Below are positions 17,543-26,022 of a DNA stretch of 64,000 nucleotides, piece by piece. Each line of letters starts with the position of its first letter. The first letter of the stretch is position 1. This DNA comes from JABFXX01 sp964419605. GTDB lineage: Bacteria; Myxococcota_A; Polyangia; Haliangiales; Haliangiaceae. Where the stretch lies: contig CAYQQM010000011.1 in assembly GCA_964419605.1 (NCBI GenBank), positions 1-64,000 of the forward strand, given 5' to 3'. The translations under genes were made by a program, and so were the position numbers. Below the pieces are notes generated by a model. The model saw nothing but the letters and a program-made list of their open reading frames with translations, was not told the origin of the DNA and searched no databases.

Positions 17543-20349
17543 GTGCGGATCACCTCCAGTAAGAAGGCGAGGCACGTGTCTTTTTGGCGCAGCCGTTGGA
17601 GCACCGCCTCGTCAAACGCGCGGCGCGGAAACAGTTGACCGGGGGTGTCAGAAACAAAGCCGTCCTTTGGCCACTTCGGAATCGGCGACAGCTTCTCGTC
17701 GAGCTTGGCCCTGATCGCATCGAGCTCGTCGCCCATTTGCCCACCGGGCAACATGTCGTTGGCGATGAAATCGCCGTAGGTTTCTGGCTTGGTCGTGCGG
17801 ATCTGGGTGTTCCACAACGCCTCGAGACTGTCCGCCATCCAGTTCACCGTGCCCTGGTCGGGTCCGATCGATTCGAGTTTTGGTAAGACCTGTTCGGGAG
17901 CGTACGCGGCGCCTGCTCTCGCCGCGCCACTCGGATGTTGTCGAATGTACTGATATAGTACCTCGTCAGACATCGGCGGACGGGCGCCATCTTGGCCCAG
18001 CGCATAGGCGCGCTGCACGTCGTCGATGCCGAGTTGCACAGCGGTGACGGCAATGTTGCGATTCGACATCGTACAGGCGGGACCGGCGGCCTGCAGCGCA
18101 GCCGGGACTTCGACCGAATTCGCGCCGTCAGGCGGTTCGAGCTTATGATCTCCGCGCGCGTGCCACTGCCAGTTTAGGTCATTTCCCACGCGAAGTCCGT
18201 CGCGGTTATCCACCGCGTGCGTGGTGAGCGCCACGATATCACCGACGTTGGGCAGCGGCTTTGCGCCGAGTTTCGCCACGATCATGGCCTTGGCTTGGTT
18301 CTCGATGAAAGATACCGGAATCAACGTGGCGAGCCGGGTCGCATCTCGGTCCAGCTGCACCGCGACATCGTGGGCGATTTTCTTTAGGAACTGCTGACCG
18401 AAGGTTGGATACTTCTTGTTCCAGTACTCAGAAATCGCCGTGCGTGGCGTCGAGATGTGGCCTGCGGCAAATGCGTCGGTCAAAAAGTGCTGTCCCATCG
18501 CCTCCCACGCCACGGCAGGCCCGACATGAGTTCCGCTGCGGCCAGCTTTGTAGGCCTCTTGCAGTGCTTGCTTGTGCATATCGCGATAGGTGCCCCCAGC
18601 CGATCCTTCACTTCCGGCGGAACCCGGGCCGCGCGGATTGGGGAAATGTTCGTGGTTGTTTTTCGCCAGCTTGTAATAGCGGTCCTCGACCGACTTTTTT
18701 ACCTCGGCGGAGAATTTCACGTGCGCCCAATGGGCCCAAACACCGCCCGGGGCAAACCTCGGATCGCGAGTGCCCAACTCTTGCACCAACACACAGAAGA
18801 TCTCGTCTTGCGTGTTTGGCAATTGACCGGGTTGCGGTGAGAACACGTTGACAAGCTTCTGTAGGTCCGAAGGGGTGAAGTGGTCGCCGCTGAGCATTAC
18901 GAGGTCGCCGTGCGTGAGTTCCATACCCGGGAACTGATAGGTCGCACCGTCGCTGCCCTCGTCGCCGATGGCTTTGTGCTCGTGCTCGACAAAGCGCTGG
19001 ACGCTCGGCCCCGAAGATGCGCTGCCATTCGCCTGGCTCAGCAGCGCTTCTGCCGAACGGCCGGCTACAACAGCGTCCGCTACGGCATTGGCGTGCTGCT
19101 CGTGGGGGTCGGTCGCGCCGCCGTCGATCCCGCCAGCAACGCGGACACCGCGCCGCTGCTGCACCACGTGCGCGGCTTCGTGCGCCGCCAGCCATTCGCT
19201 CGGCTGCGAACGAAACGCCACCGCGTTGCCATGCGCGAATGCCTCTGCGCCCAGCGCGCTCGTCGCTTCCGCCGCGGTGCCGCCGATGTGCGCTTGGATA
19301 CCCGAGACATCGTGGCTGCCAAAGCTTTGTTGGATGCGCGCGAGATGGGGATACGTTTCGCCCCCGTGCGCCGTGCCTTCGGCGGCCACAATCGCAGGAT
19401 TCGCAGCGGTGGCGGCGCCCGTGGCCTTGGCCCCGCGCGTCTTGCACTCGTTACCGAGCTCGGCGGTGATCCGGCTTTTTACGGCCGCATCGAGGCGAAC
19501 AAACTGCGCTGCGACGTCATCGCCCAGGCCGGGTCGATAGCGCCGAAACCGCTCGGCAAGAACTCGCCGTTCGGCACCGTGGAGTGTGGCGATCACCGCC
19601 AGCACATCGGACTCTACGGACTCGGTTCCGAACGCCGCGCGCAGCTGGGTATCCACCGTAACGGGCTCCGGTGGCGTTGCTTGGGGGAGTGGACGGGCGA
19701 TTTTTTCGAGCGCTTTCTTGCGGTCTATCGCTTCGATCGCGTGCGACACCTCATCGCGCCCAGCCGCACCGAGCTGCCAGATGGCCTGGGCGAGCGCGTC
19801 TTGCGGCAAGGGATTGGCGATTCGACCGCGCAGCTGTCGGAGTTCGCCGATTGTCAGCCTCCCTAGCTCGGCAACAACGGCGGCATGGTCGGTGTCGCCC
19901 ATCGTTGCGACGAGGCTAAGCAAACGTTCATCGTGCGCAGTAGCGGCATAGCCTCTGGGCGGCTGGAGCACACGCGCTCTCTCCACGTGTTCGGCCAGCG
20001 CGCGTGTCGCCGATGCGAGCGCGGATGCAACCTCCGGCGCGGCTTCGCGGTTGTGGGCGTGCGCTTCTTCGAGCCGGTGCGTCGCTGTGGCGAGCGCACC
20101 CTCGAGCCGGCGGCGTTGCACGTCCCAGTCGCGAGAATCGTTGGCAGCATACGCCGCCGAGAGCTGCTCGAACGCATGTTCGACCACCTGAAACGCCCCC
20201 TGGGTAGCCCAGGTCACGTCGGCGGCCCGCTCCTGCGGCGTGCGCTGCCGCGGCGGAACGTGAATTTCGTAAGATGCCGCGTACGCGTGTGAGTGAGTGG
20301 AAGCAGGCTCTGCGTGCGAGCGCCCTCGGGTGTCGTATTCTCCGCCCAT
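17539..20349 (-). CDS. eCIS-core (DUF4157) protein with a phospholipase C-like region
   Basis: 936 aa from the ATG at 20349; an upstream ATG at 20409 is possible but adds an AT-rich, poorly coding stretch. The first about 330 residues are helical. Residues about 340-440 match the eCIS-core/DUF4157 domain with metalloprotease motif HEAAHVVQQ, known in cargo of extracellular contractile injection systems. Near residue 620 GQHFLTDAFAAGH resembles the metal site of zinc-dependent phospholipase C/S1-P1 nuclease folds (inference). No signal peptide is seen, as expected for injected cargo. No contractile-system structural genes are in the window. It is translationally coupled to the propeller lipoprotein. 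Confidence 0.8.
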   Translation of the reverse strand: MGGEYDTRGRSHAEPASTHSHAYAASYEIHVPPRQRTPQERAADVTWATQGAFQVVEHAFEQLSAAYAANDSRDWDVQRRRLEGALATATHRLEEAHAHNREAAPEVASALASATRALAEHVERARVLQPPRGYAATAHDERLLSLVATMGDTDHAAVVAELGRLTIGELRQLRGRIANPLPQDALAQAIWQLGAAGRDEVSHAIEAIDRKKALEKIARPLPQATPPEPVTVDTQLRAAFGTESVESDVLAVIATLHGAERRVLAERFRRYRPGLGDDVAAQFVRLDAAVKSRITAELGNECKTRGAKATGAATAANPAIVAAEGTAHGGETYPHLARIQQSFGSHDVSGIQAHIGGTAAEATSALGAEAFAHGNAVAFRSQPSEWLAAHEAAHVVQQRRGVRVAGGIDGGATDPHEQHANAVADAVVAGRSAEALLSQANGSASSGPSVQRFVEHEHKAIGDEGSDGATYQFPGMELTHGDLVMLSGDHFTPSDLQKLVNVFSPQPGQLPNTQDEIFCVLVQELGTRDPRFAPGGVWAHWAHVKFSAEVKKSVEDRYYKLAKNNHEHFPNPRGPGSAGSEGSAGGTYRDMHKQALQEAYKAGRSGTHVGPAVAWEAMGQHFLTDAFAAGHISTPRTAISEYWNKKYPTFGQQFLKKIAHDVAVQLDRDATRLATLIPVSFIENQAKAMIVAKLGAKPLPNVGDIVALTTHAVDNRDGLRVGNDLNWQWHARGDHKLEPPDGANSVEVPAALQAAGPACTMSNRNIAVTAVQLGIDDVQRAYALGQDGARPPMSDEVLYQYIRQHPSGAARAGAAYAPEQVLPKLESIGPDQGTVNWMADSLEALWNTQIRTTKPETYGDFIANDMLPGGQMGDELDAIRAKLDEKLSPIPKWPKDGFVSDTPGQLFPRRAFDEAVLQRLRQKDTCLAFLLEVIRT

Positions 20350-20513
20350 GCCACCGCTATCGGTCGGTCGCTGCCGAGGTTGCCAAAAAAATGAAATAAT
20401 CGACAACAAGGCAATTTTATTAACAATTTTGGGTAGATTCCCAGCGACGTGCTGGTGCGGAATCGTAGAACGCCATGTTCGGCGATGGCCTGTGGAATCG
20501 TAAACGCGCGGAC

Positions 20514-20553
20514 TGTCCGGTAAGCGGACAACATACGATGCGCACGTTGTCCG
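20514..20553. promoter_or_regulatory. Operator-like cluster of TGTCCG/CGGACA half sites
   Basis: TGTCCG (20514-20519) and CGGACA (20525-20530) form an inverted repeat with a 5-base spacer. CGGACAAC (20525-20532) and GTTGTCCG (20546-20553) form a second 8-bp perfect inverted repeat sharing the middle site. The cluster lies in the 289-bp divergent region between the eCIS-core gene and the gene at 20639, so one regulator could control both. Confidence 0.5.
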
Positions 20554-20638
20554 ACAGGATCACACACGCTCGTCGTCGATGCGCCAGACTTTTTCGTAGT
20601 ATTTTTAGTCGCGCTTATATATCGTGGGAGATCTGTCC

Positions 20639-21964
20639 ATGGGCTCCCACTCCAGTCGATCGCGGCAAAAAATCGTGGATGTACCTGATGTTGCCGCCGG
20701 ATTTGGCCAGTATCGGCCAGGTCCGGGCCCCGGATCGCTCGACGATGTTCTAGCCGCATCCAATCGCATTAACGAACTCAAGTCTCGCTACCGCGACCAC
20801 GTCAAGCGCTACAGCCCGTGGCAACACCTCGGCGACAAAGTCCAAGGTGTTTGGCAATACCCGGCAACGCCACTGTCACAGCACGCTGCAATCGCACCGC
20901 CGGCCTATAGCGAGCTGGTCAAGATCGAAAATCAACTGGCAAACTTGTTCCGGGATCCGGAGCGCTTTGCGGAAGAAAAAACACCCACGCAACGCGCTCT
21001 AGATGAGCTGGAACGAAAGTTTGACAACTACGACACCGATTCAAGGCACGGTCGCGTGCTTGTTAAAACAGTCGTGAAGATTGGAGCGATGTTGCCTGCC
21101 GCGCCGGCGATCGTTGGCAGCGCGCCCGTGGTTGGCGCCACAGCGGCAGCAATCGCGACCGCGTTCAGCCATACCGCGATCGAGAACGCAGAAGCAGCAC
21201 TCGATGGCACCACGTTGTCGTGGACGGAGTTGATGGGGGAAGCGGCCAAGGCCGGCGGCTCTGCATTCGTGGAGGTTTTTGTTTTAACGAAATTTTCGCC
21301 ATACCTCTTGGCGAAGTTTCCCAAGGATATCGGTGCACGCATTTCCGACGAGCAGCTAGCGTCGCTCAGCGTAGCGCTAGGCAACACGCTTTCTCGCGCA
21401 CAGTTAGCCGAAACAGTGAGCACGTTCACTGCCGAGCTATGGGCCAACCTCTTGTCATCGGCATCGGCTACCTGTTTTGAGCTAACGTTCGACCTGCTCA
21501 GGTCCAAAGCGAAGATGACTCTGGGCGAGTTCGCTTCGTCCATAGTGGCGAACATGCTCACTGCCGGCGGCTTACAGGTATTGGCTTTGGCGCTATCCCA
21601 TGCAAAAGCGCTTGTGGTTCCTATCCGCCGTTCCCTGCGCAGTCGCCCGTTGCACGATGAGTTGCAGGCACCCCCCAATGGGACTTCCTTCGGGGCGCCC
21701 GCGCAATCCCATGTTCCGCTGCGTTCGCCTCTTGACCATCTCCACGTGGAAGAAGCGGCAGCTTCTGAGCGCAAAGGCAAATCGTCAGGCGCGCCGTCGA
21801 TTGAAGACCTTGCCGAGCCGCTGAAATCTGCGTGTGGCCCAACTGCCGCGGTCACCGCACGTGGCGGAACGGGAAGCGTGGCCAGGAATCGAACAGGTGA
21901 AAGTGGTTCCGAGCAAGCGGTTGGGGCGAGTGGCCCGTGCGGTGACAAGCGGCCTGGGTCGTAA
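20639..21964 (+). CDS. Unknown protein with hydrophobic central region, divergent from the eCIS-core gene
   Basis: 441 aa. The ATG at 20639 is chosen because GGGAG lies 9 bases upstream; a GTG at 20624 is less likely. The N-terminus is hydrophilic (residues 1-130, with ELKSRYRDHVKRY). Residues about 145-185 are Ala/Val-rich and hydrophobic (MLPAAPAIVGSAPVVGATAA), followed by amphipathic stretches (SAFVEVFVLTKFSPYLLAKF, residues about 210-235) and further helices up to about 320. The last 110 residues are disordered and Ser/Gly-rich. No signal peptide and no recognised family. The hydrophobic segments would suit a membrane-inserting toxin or effector, but this is inference from neighbours and composition. 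Confidence 0.6.
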   Translation: MGSHSSRSRQKIVDVPDVAAGFGQYRPGPGPGSLDDVLAASNRINELKSRYRDHVKRYSPWQHLGDKVQGVWQYPATPLSQHAAIAPPAYSELVKIENQLANLFRDPERFAEEKTPTQRALDELERKFDNYDTDSRHGRVLVKTVVKIGAMLPAAPAIVGSAPVVGATAAAIATAFSHTAIENAEAALDGTTLSWTELMGEAAKAGGSAFVEVFVLTKFSPYLLAKFPKDIGARISDEQLASLSVALGNTLSRAQLAETVSTFTAELWANLLSSASATCFELTFDLLRSKAKMTLGEFASSIVANMLTAGGLQVLALALSHAKALVVPIRRSLRSRPLHDELQAPPNGTSFGAPAQSHVPLRSPLDHLHVEEAAASERKGKSSGAPSIEDLAEPLKSACGPTAAVTARGGTGSVARNRTGESGSEQAVGASGPCGDKRPGS

Positions 21965-22187
21965 GATCCGAACTGATGGCTCGGTTGACGTCGACGGCCA
22001 AAGCGCTGCCGAAGCCGGATTCGTCGAGCTTTGCAGCGCAGCAGGCAATTGTCTTGTAAATTCATATGATTACAGTGGCTGTCAGCACGAACGAGGCTGC
22101 TGGGATGGGCCGTTCGAGCGATATTCGCGCTGCGCCGGTCCTCGCATGGAAGATTGCACCGGCAGCGGATGGCGGCGCGCGTCCTGC

Positions 22188-22200
22188 TACGCTTGAGCTC
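22188..22200 (+). promoter_or_regulatory. Putative leaderless promoter, -10 TACGCT before GTG 22201
   Basis: TACGCT at 22188-22193 is followed by seven bases and an in-frame GTG. This favours the GTG at 22201 over upstream in-frame starts for the J-domain gene. Confidence 0.4.
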
Positions 22201-22842
22201 GTGAGCCTAACGAAACGCATCATGGAAAGCGCGCAGTCGGGGTTGTCGAAACTGACCTCACTCGTCATTGTCGACGACGATCCGCTGAGCCATGTCGACA
22301 GCGCAGCGCTTCAGAGCGAGCTGGCCGCGCGAAAGGCGGCCCGCGCTAACCGTCCGCCGGGAGAAAGCCCGCTAGCGAAACTCGCCCTTGCAACGCCAGC
22401 CGCTCGAGCGGCGAGGGAACAAGCGGCGCGCGAACGCGCAGCCCGGGTCCATCGCGAACAACAAGCCCGCGCCGCCAAACAGCGGCAGGAGGCGGACGAG
22501 GCGTTCCGCCGGATGAAACAACAGGCTGCGCGTGCGGAGACGGCGCGACGTGGGCCGGGGGCTTCATCGTCGTCTTCGTCGTCGTCTTCGTCCTCGTCCT
22601 CGTCAGGATCCTCACGGCCACGGGGTCCTCGCGTCGACTCCCAAGTCGGCGAGTGGTACCGCGAGCTCGGTGTTTCGCCAGGAGCCGACATGGCTCAGAT
22701 CAAAGCGGCGTACCGCCAGCTCATGCGCAAGTACCACCCAGATATGCATGCGGGGAATCCGCAAAAGCAGAAGGCTGCTCACGAGTTATCGATGCGCGTG
22801 ACAGCGGCCTACAACGGACTGTCGGAGCTCGAGGGGAAGTAG
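22201..22842 (+). CDS. J-domain (DnaJ-like) protein with poly-Ser linker
   Basis: 213 aa from the GTG at 22201 (MSLTKRIMESAQSGLSK); the open frame extends upstream to 22066. An N-terminal segment (DPLSHVDSAALQSELAARKAAR) is followed by a long charged Arg/Ala/Glu-rich coiled coil, a run of about 14 serines (22563-22610), then a J domain at the very C-terminus (WYRELGVSPGADMAQIKAAY) with the HPD motif in KYHPDMHAG. J domains stimulate Hsp70 ATPase, so it is likely a co-chaperone recruiting DnaK to a specific client. The last 129 bp recur at 24595-24723. Confidence 0.85.
   Translation: MSLTKRIMESAQSGLSKLTSLVIVDDDPLSHVDSAALQSELAARKAARANRPPGESPLAKLALATPAARAAREQAARERAARVHREQQARAAKQRQEADEAFRRMKQQAARAETARRGPGASSSSSSSSSSSSSSGSSRPRGPRVDSQVGEWYRELGVSPGADMAQIKAAYRQLMRKYHPDMHAGNPQKQKAAHELSMRVTAAYNGLSELEGK
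22714..22842 (+). repeat. Direct repeat, J-domain 3' end, copy 1
   Basis: 129 bp ending at the stop codon, matching 24595-24723 with seven differences by my count. Most changed codons are synonymous. The repeats bracket the DUF4143 ATPase gene. Confidence 0.9.
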
Positions 22843-22970
22843 GCGCGGTTGAAACGGCAGCAACATTCATTGCCAAGTTCCGTTTGCGTTGGGCGCTAGG
22901 CGGCGGGTCGACCGGCTCACCCAGGTGATTGGGGCAGCGGACTCGGAGGTGAGGCTGGAGAGATCGCGAT

Positions 22971-24317
22971 TCATCCGTTCGGAATGGCGGTGAGACCAGT
23001 TTGGCGAAGCACCCACTCGTAGTACGGCACAATCGAAGCGCGCCGTTTGCCGTTGGTTTCGGTACCGGATTCGTAGGCGGTAATGACCCGCAGCTTAGCT
23101 TGCGGCCAACGTTCAGCCGCCTCAAACAAGCTGGTGAGCTCGCGGTTCTTGGTCGCGTCGTCCTCTAGCAATGACCAGCACACCTGAATCAGTTCCATTT
23201 CGCCTGCATGCTCCACGGCGAAATCGACTTCGCGGCCTTTGTCGGTGATCACATACGCTGGGGAAAGGCCTCTTCTGCGGAGTTCAATGAAGGCTGCGGT
23301 CTCAAGCACAAGCCCCAGATCGATGTGAAGTGCATAGGTACTTGCGCGAACCATGCCCGAATCGATGCAGTAGCATTTCTTCGGATTCGCCTGCTGTTTC
23401 CGAGCGGAGGCCGAGAAAATCGGCACGAAAAAGAAGAAATAAGCATCCTCTACGTAGGCGGCAAACGCATGCAACATGTTCTTTCCGACTGAAACGCCTT
23501 GTGACGTGAGGTCGTTTGTCATTTTGTTGATGCTTACTTTGCGTCCGGAGGCACGCAATAGTTGGCGGACGAACGCGCGCAACGCCGGGACATTGGAAAC
23601 CTCGTGGCGCTCGATGATGTCGCGGGTCAGCGTGAGGTCGACGTATTCACTCAAGATGCGTCGCCGCGTAAGCACATCGACGTCCTGCACTTCGGGGAAG
23701 CCACCGGCTTCCAGATAGTGCGCGAACGTCCTCTCCAAAATACCGCGGCTCCGTGCGGAAAGCGGCCATCGCGTCGCTGGAGCCATTGGCTTGTTCAAAT
23801 GCCGCCACGACTCCGCAAGCGAAAACGGCCAGATCTCGGTCGACAAGCTTCGACCGCGGAGATTGGTGGCGATTTCCGTGGATAGCAATTTGGCAGAGCT
23901 CCCGGTAGCCATCACCTGAATGCGTGGCGTTTCAATGAGCTGCCGTAGGGCTTTCTCCCAGCGAGCCACCAGCTGAATCTCATCCGCGAAGAGATGAAGG
24001 GTTGACCGTTCGGCCTCTGGATAACGTTTGTACCAAGCGTCAACTAAGCCAAGCAGATCCGCGCCATCCATTCCATCAAACGCTAGGTTGTCGAAATTGA
24101 ACAATGCGATGTGCGAGCGAGGCACCCCGTCTGAGAGAAGCTCGGTCACTTTCTGCCACATGAGGCTCGTCTTGCCGGTACGACGCATACCCACCAGCAT
24201 GGAGGCCTTGTTCTTCAGCGGTCGCACCTGGATATCACGGCGGGTTAGTTCCGGAATCGGCTGTGCCGCGGCGTCCGCAATGATTTGGTCGAGCTGTTGC
24301 CGTGAGAATGCCCCCAT
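22971..24317 (-). CDS. AAA ATPase with DUF4143 domain
   Basis: 448 aa. Walker A is GMRRTGKTS near residue 43 and Walker B is HLFADEIQ near 108, followed by sensor motif VMATGSSAKLLS. The C-terminal half is DUF4143, with a REase-like core (KGREVDFAVEH). This family is widespread, patchily distributed and of unknown function. Proteins of this shape are often found in islands. It is encoded opposite to its neighbours and lies between two copies of the J-domain 3' end. A perfect palindrome abuts its start codon, suggesting autoregulation. No ribosome site is visible, since the palindrome occupies that position. Confidence 0.9.
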   Translation of the reverse strand: MGAFSRQQLDQIIADAAAQPIPELTRRDIQVRPLKNKASMLVGMRRTGKTSLMWQKVTELLSDGVPRSHIALFNFDNLAFDGMDGADLLGLVDAWYKRYPEAERSTLHLFADEIQLVARWEKALRQLIETPRIQVMATGSSAKLLSTEIATNLRGRSLSTEIWPFSLAESWRHLNKPMAPATRWPLSARSRGILERTFAHYLEAGGFPEVQDVDVLTRRRILSEYVDLTLTRDIIERHEVSNVPALRAFVRQLLRASGRKVSINKMTNDLTSQGVSVGKNMLHAFAAYVEDAYFFFFVPIFSASARKQQANPKKCYCIDSGMVRASTYALHIDLGLVLETAAFIELRRRGLSPAYVITDKGREVDFAVEHAGEMELIQVCWSLLEDDATKNRELTSLFEAAERWPQAKLRVITAYESGTETNGKRRASIVPYYEWVLRQTGLTAIPNG

Positions 24318-24318
24318 G

Positions 24319-24343
24319 AAGTGTCTCTATTAGAGAGACACTT
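24319..24343. promoter_or_regulatory. Perfect palindrome abutting the ATPase start codon
   Basis: Arms AAGTGTCTCT and AGAGACACTT (10 bp each) with spacer ATTAG, one base upstream of the ATG (complement of 24315-24317). On the minus strand TATAAG, a good -10 match, overlaps the outer edge of the palindrome. A protein bound here would block both promoter and start codon. Confidence 0.65.
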
Positions 24344-24560
24344 ATATCACAAAATGACCCTCATGAGGAGACAATGAAGATGCACACCACGCGTTGAAGC
24401 AACAGGAATTCTCGTTGGTTACGCGATGATCATGGCAGATGTTCGTAGACTTCGTCGATCGGCGGTGCGGCTCTTTCTCATCGTGCTTTCCTTCGTTGGT
24501 TATGTACGAGAACCAAGTTTTCTAGCTTCGATTGGCCCGAATTCCCCAGGCAGGTCAGGG

Positions 24561-24723
24561 CTCTCGCCTGGACCGGACATGGCTCCGATCCAGGCGCCAG
24601 CTCATGCGCAAGTACCACCCAGACATGCATGCGGGGAATCCGCAAATGCAGAAGGCTGCTCACGAGCTATCGATGCGCGTGACGGCGGCCTACAACGGAC
24701 TGTCGGAGCTTGAGAAGAAGTAG
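24561..24723 (+). pseudogene. Truncated, frameshifted copy of the J-domain 3' end
   Basis: From 24595 to the stop at 24723 the sequence repeats the J-domain gene end (HPD retained, KYHPDMHAGNPQMQKAAHEL). Upstream, homology continues to about 24561 (LSPGPDMAPIQ in another frame), but a deletion of roughly 11 bp breaks the frame, and no N-terminal part exists. It cannot make a full J-domain protein. Divergence from the intact gene is mostly at third codon positions, so this segment evolved for some time as functional coding sequence before being left here. Confidence 0.75.
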
Positions 24724-24771
24724 GCCGTAGCAGTCGCGGTACGGTAATGCAGTCGAAACACGACAGCGCCG

Positions 24772-25929
24772 CTACTGGCGAACGACGGGATGGTAGGGCG
24801 TACGCGGCAGGTCGATCAGCGGCTCGCGCTGCGCCGCTGAGGCGGCAAATGGCGGATTGCCGAGAGCCTTTGCCGTGTCTGTCTTCACGCAGCCAAAGAA
24901 CGCTGCGTCGAAGCCCATGTTTTCGTTGGGCCCAACGCCTACTTCGTCGCAACTGGGCCACGGCACCTCCGGGGTGCCGTATTTGTACTTTGCGTGGTCC
25001 ATGCAAAAGCCGACGGTGTCCGACGTGGGGGAGGGAATGTACCGACCCGTCCGATCGCGCTCGAAGATCCAGGAGTACGCGCACTCTTCGGTGGCGGAGA
25101 ATGTTCCTAGCGCTGGATCGTTCTTACACGAATGGGGCGCCTTGCCGATTTTTCCGTTGGCGCAATTTCCCTTGTAACAATCTTGCGGCTGGCAGTAGGC
25201 AACGCACACCGCTTCGGAGCTTCCGGTCGATTCCTTGAGGAGTGGGATATATCCGGGGGCGCAGCCATTGATGTAGACGCTCGTTGCATCGGCGAGGCAG
25301 CCATTGGCCGTTGTGCATTTGGATCGATGCGTTAGGCTCGCGTCGCCGGCGCCGCTGCAAGTAAACACCGTGGCTAGGTTCCGGCCTGGAAATCCATAGC
25401 AACCTTGATTCGCCGTGCAGGGGCTATTCGCCTGTTTCATGCTTGCAGTTCCCGGGCCGTCGAAATCGTTGTCCAGGAACGGGTCGCACACCGGATCGCA
25501 AACGCCTGCGACGGTCATGCTGTTGACGTCGAATAGGTTGGAGTAGCTCTGGCATGCGAACTTGGCGGCACAGGTCGGGGCACCGCCCGATTGATCGCAG
25601 ATCTGCGTGCAGCGACCGCTGACGCACACGTTGCCTTTGGTGCAGTTGTCGTAGCCCATGGGGCCGGCCTGACCGAACCCACATGCTGCGCCTAGCGCTG
25701 CGGTGCCGTCAGGCACGCAACCGACGTGGCCCAACACGGCGGGTGCTGTTGCATCGAGGATCCACGTACATTTCTCGCCGGCGTTGCACCGCGTCTGGGC
25801 GAGCGGGTCACAGGTGTCGAGGGCGTCTACCGATCCGTCGCCAAGGCGGGCGGTTCGACCGCTGCCACACGCGGCCGCGATCATTGCGGCCGCCAACCAG
25901 GCAGCGGCGAAAGCGCGCTTTAACAACAT
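24772..25929 (-). CDS. Cysteine-rich lipoprotein
   Basis: 385 aa. A ribosome site GAGAGGAAA lies before the ATG at 25929. The signal peptide ends in AMIAAACGSG, a good lipobox, so it is an exported lipoprotein. The mature part contains about 30 cysteines in short loops (CDPLAQTRCNAGEKC, CVSGRCTQIC, CANGKIGKAPHSC), as in EGF-like or Kazal-like disulphide-rich surface proteins of predatory deltaproteobacteria. There are no enzyme motifs. It is likely cell-surface or periplasmic; function unknown. The gene is monocistronic, downstream of glpX on the same strand. Confidence 0.85.
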   Translation of the reverse strand: MLLKRAFAAAWLAAAMIAAACGSGRTARLGDGSVDALDTCDPLAQTRCNAGEKCTWILDATAPAVLGHVGCVPDGTAALGAACGFGQAGPMGYDNCTKGNVCVSGRCTQICDQSGGAPTCAAKFACQSYSNLFDVNSMTVAGVCDPVCDPFLDNDFDGPGTASMKQANSPCTANQGCYGFPGRNLATVFTCSGAGDASLTHRSKCTTANGCLADATSVYINGCAPGYIPLLKESTGSSEAVCVAYCQPQDCYKGNCANGKIGKAPHSCKNDPALGTFSATEECAYSWIFERDRTGRYIPSPTSDTVGFCMDHAKYKYGTPEVPWPSCDEVGVGPNENMGFDAAFFGCVKTDTAKALGNPPFAASAAQREPLIDLPRTPYHPVVRQ

Positions 25930-26022
25930 GGGTGTTTCCTCTCCGGTTGCATCTTCGAACTACAAGCGAGTCGCAACGAGTCGCGGCTCGTCGGGGCACC
26001 GTACGAGTCTTCATTGTAGCGG

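Noticed and set aside
16646..17638. 330-codon plus-strand frame opposite the beta-propeller gene
   Set aside because: It is a shadow of a clearly coding minus-strand propeller with signal peptide and coupled start.
18880..19866. 328-codon plus-strand frame opposite the eCIS-core gene
   Set aside because: The minus strand holds DUF4157 motifs; the plus frame is Arg-rich and featureless.
24426..24713. 95-codon frame upstream of the J-domain fragment
   Set aside because: Only a few codons (LSPGPDMAPIQ) match the duplicated gene; the rest has no coding character and the frame is broken.
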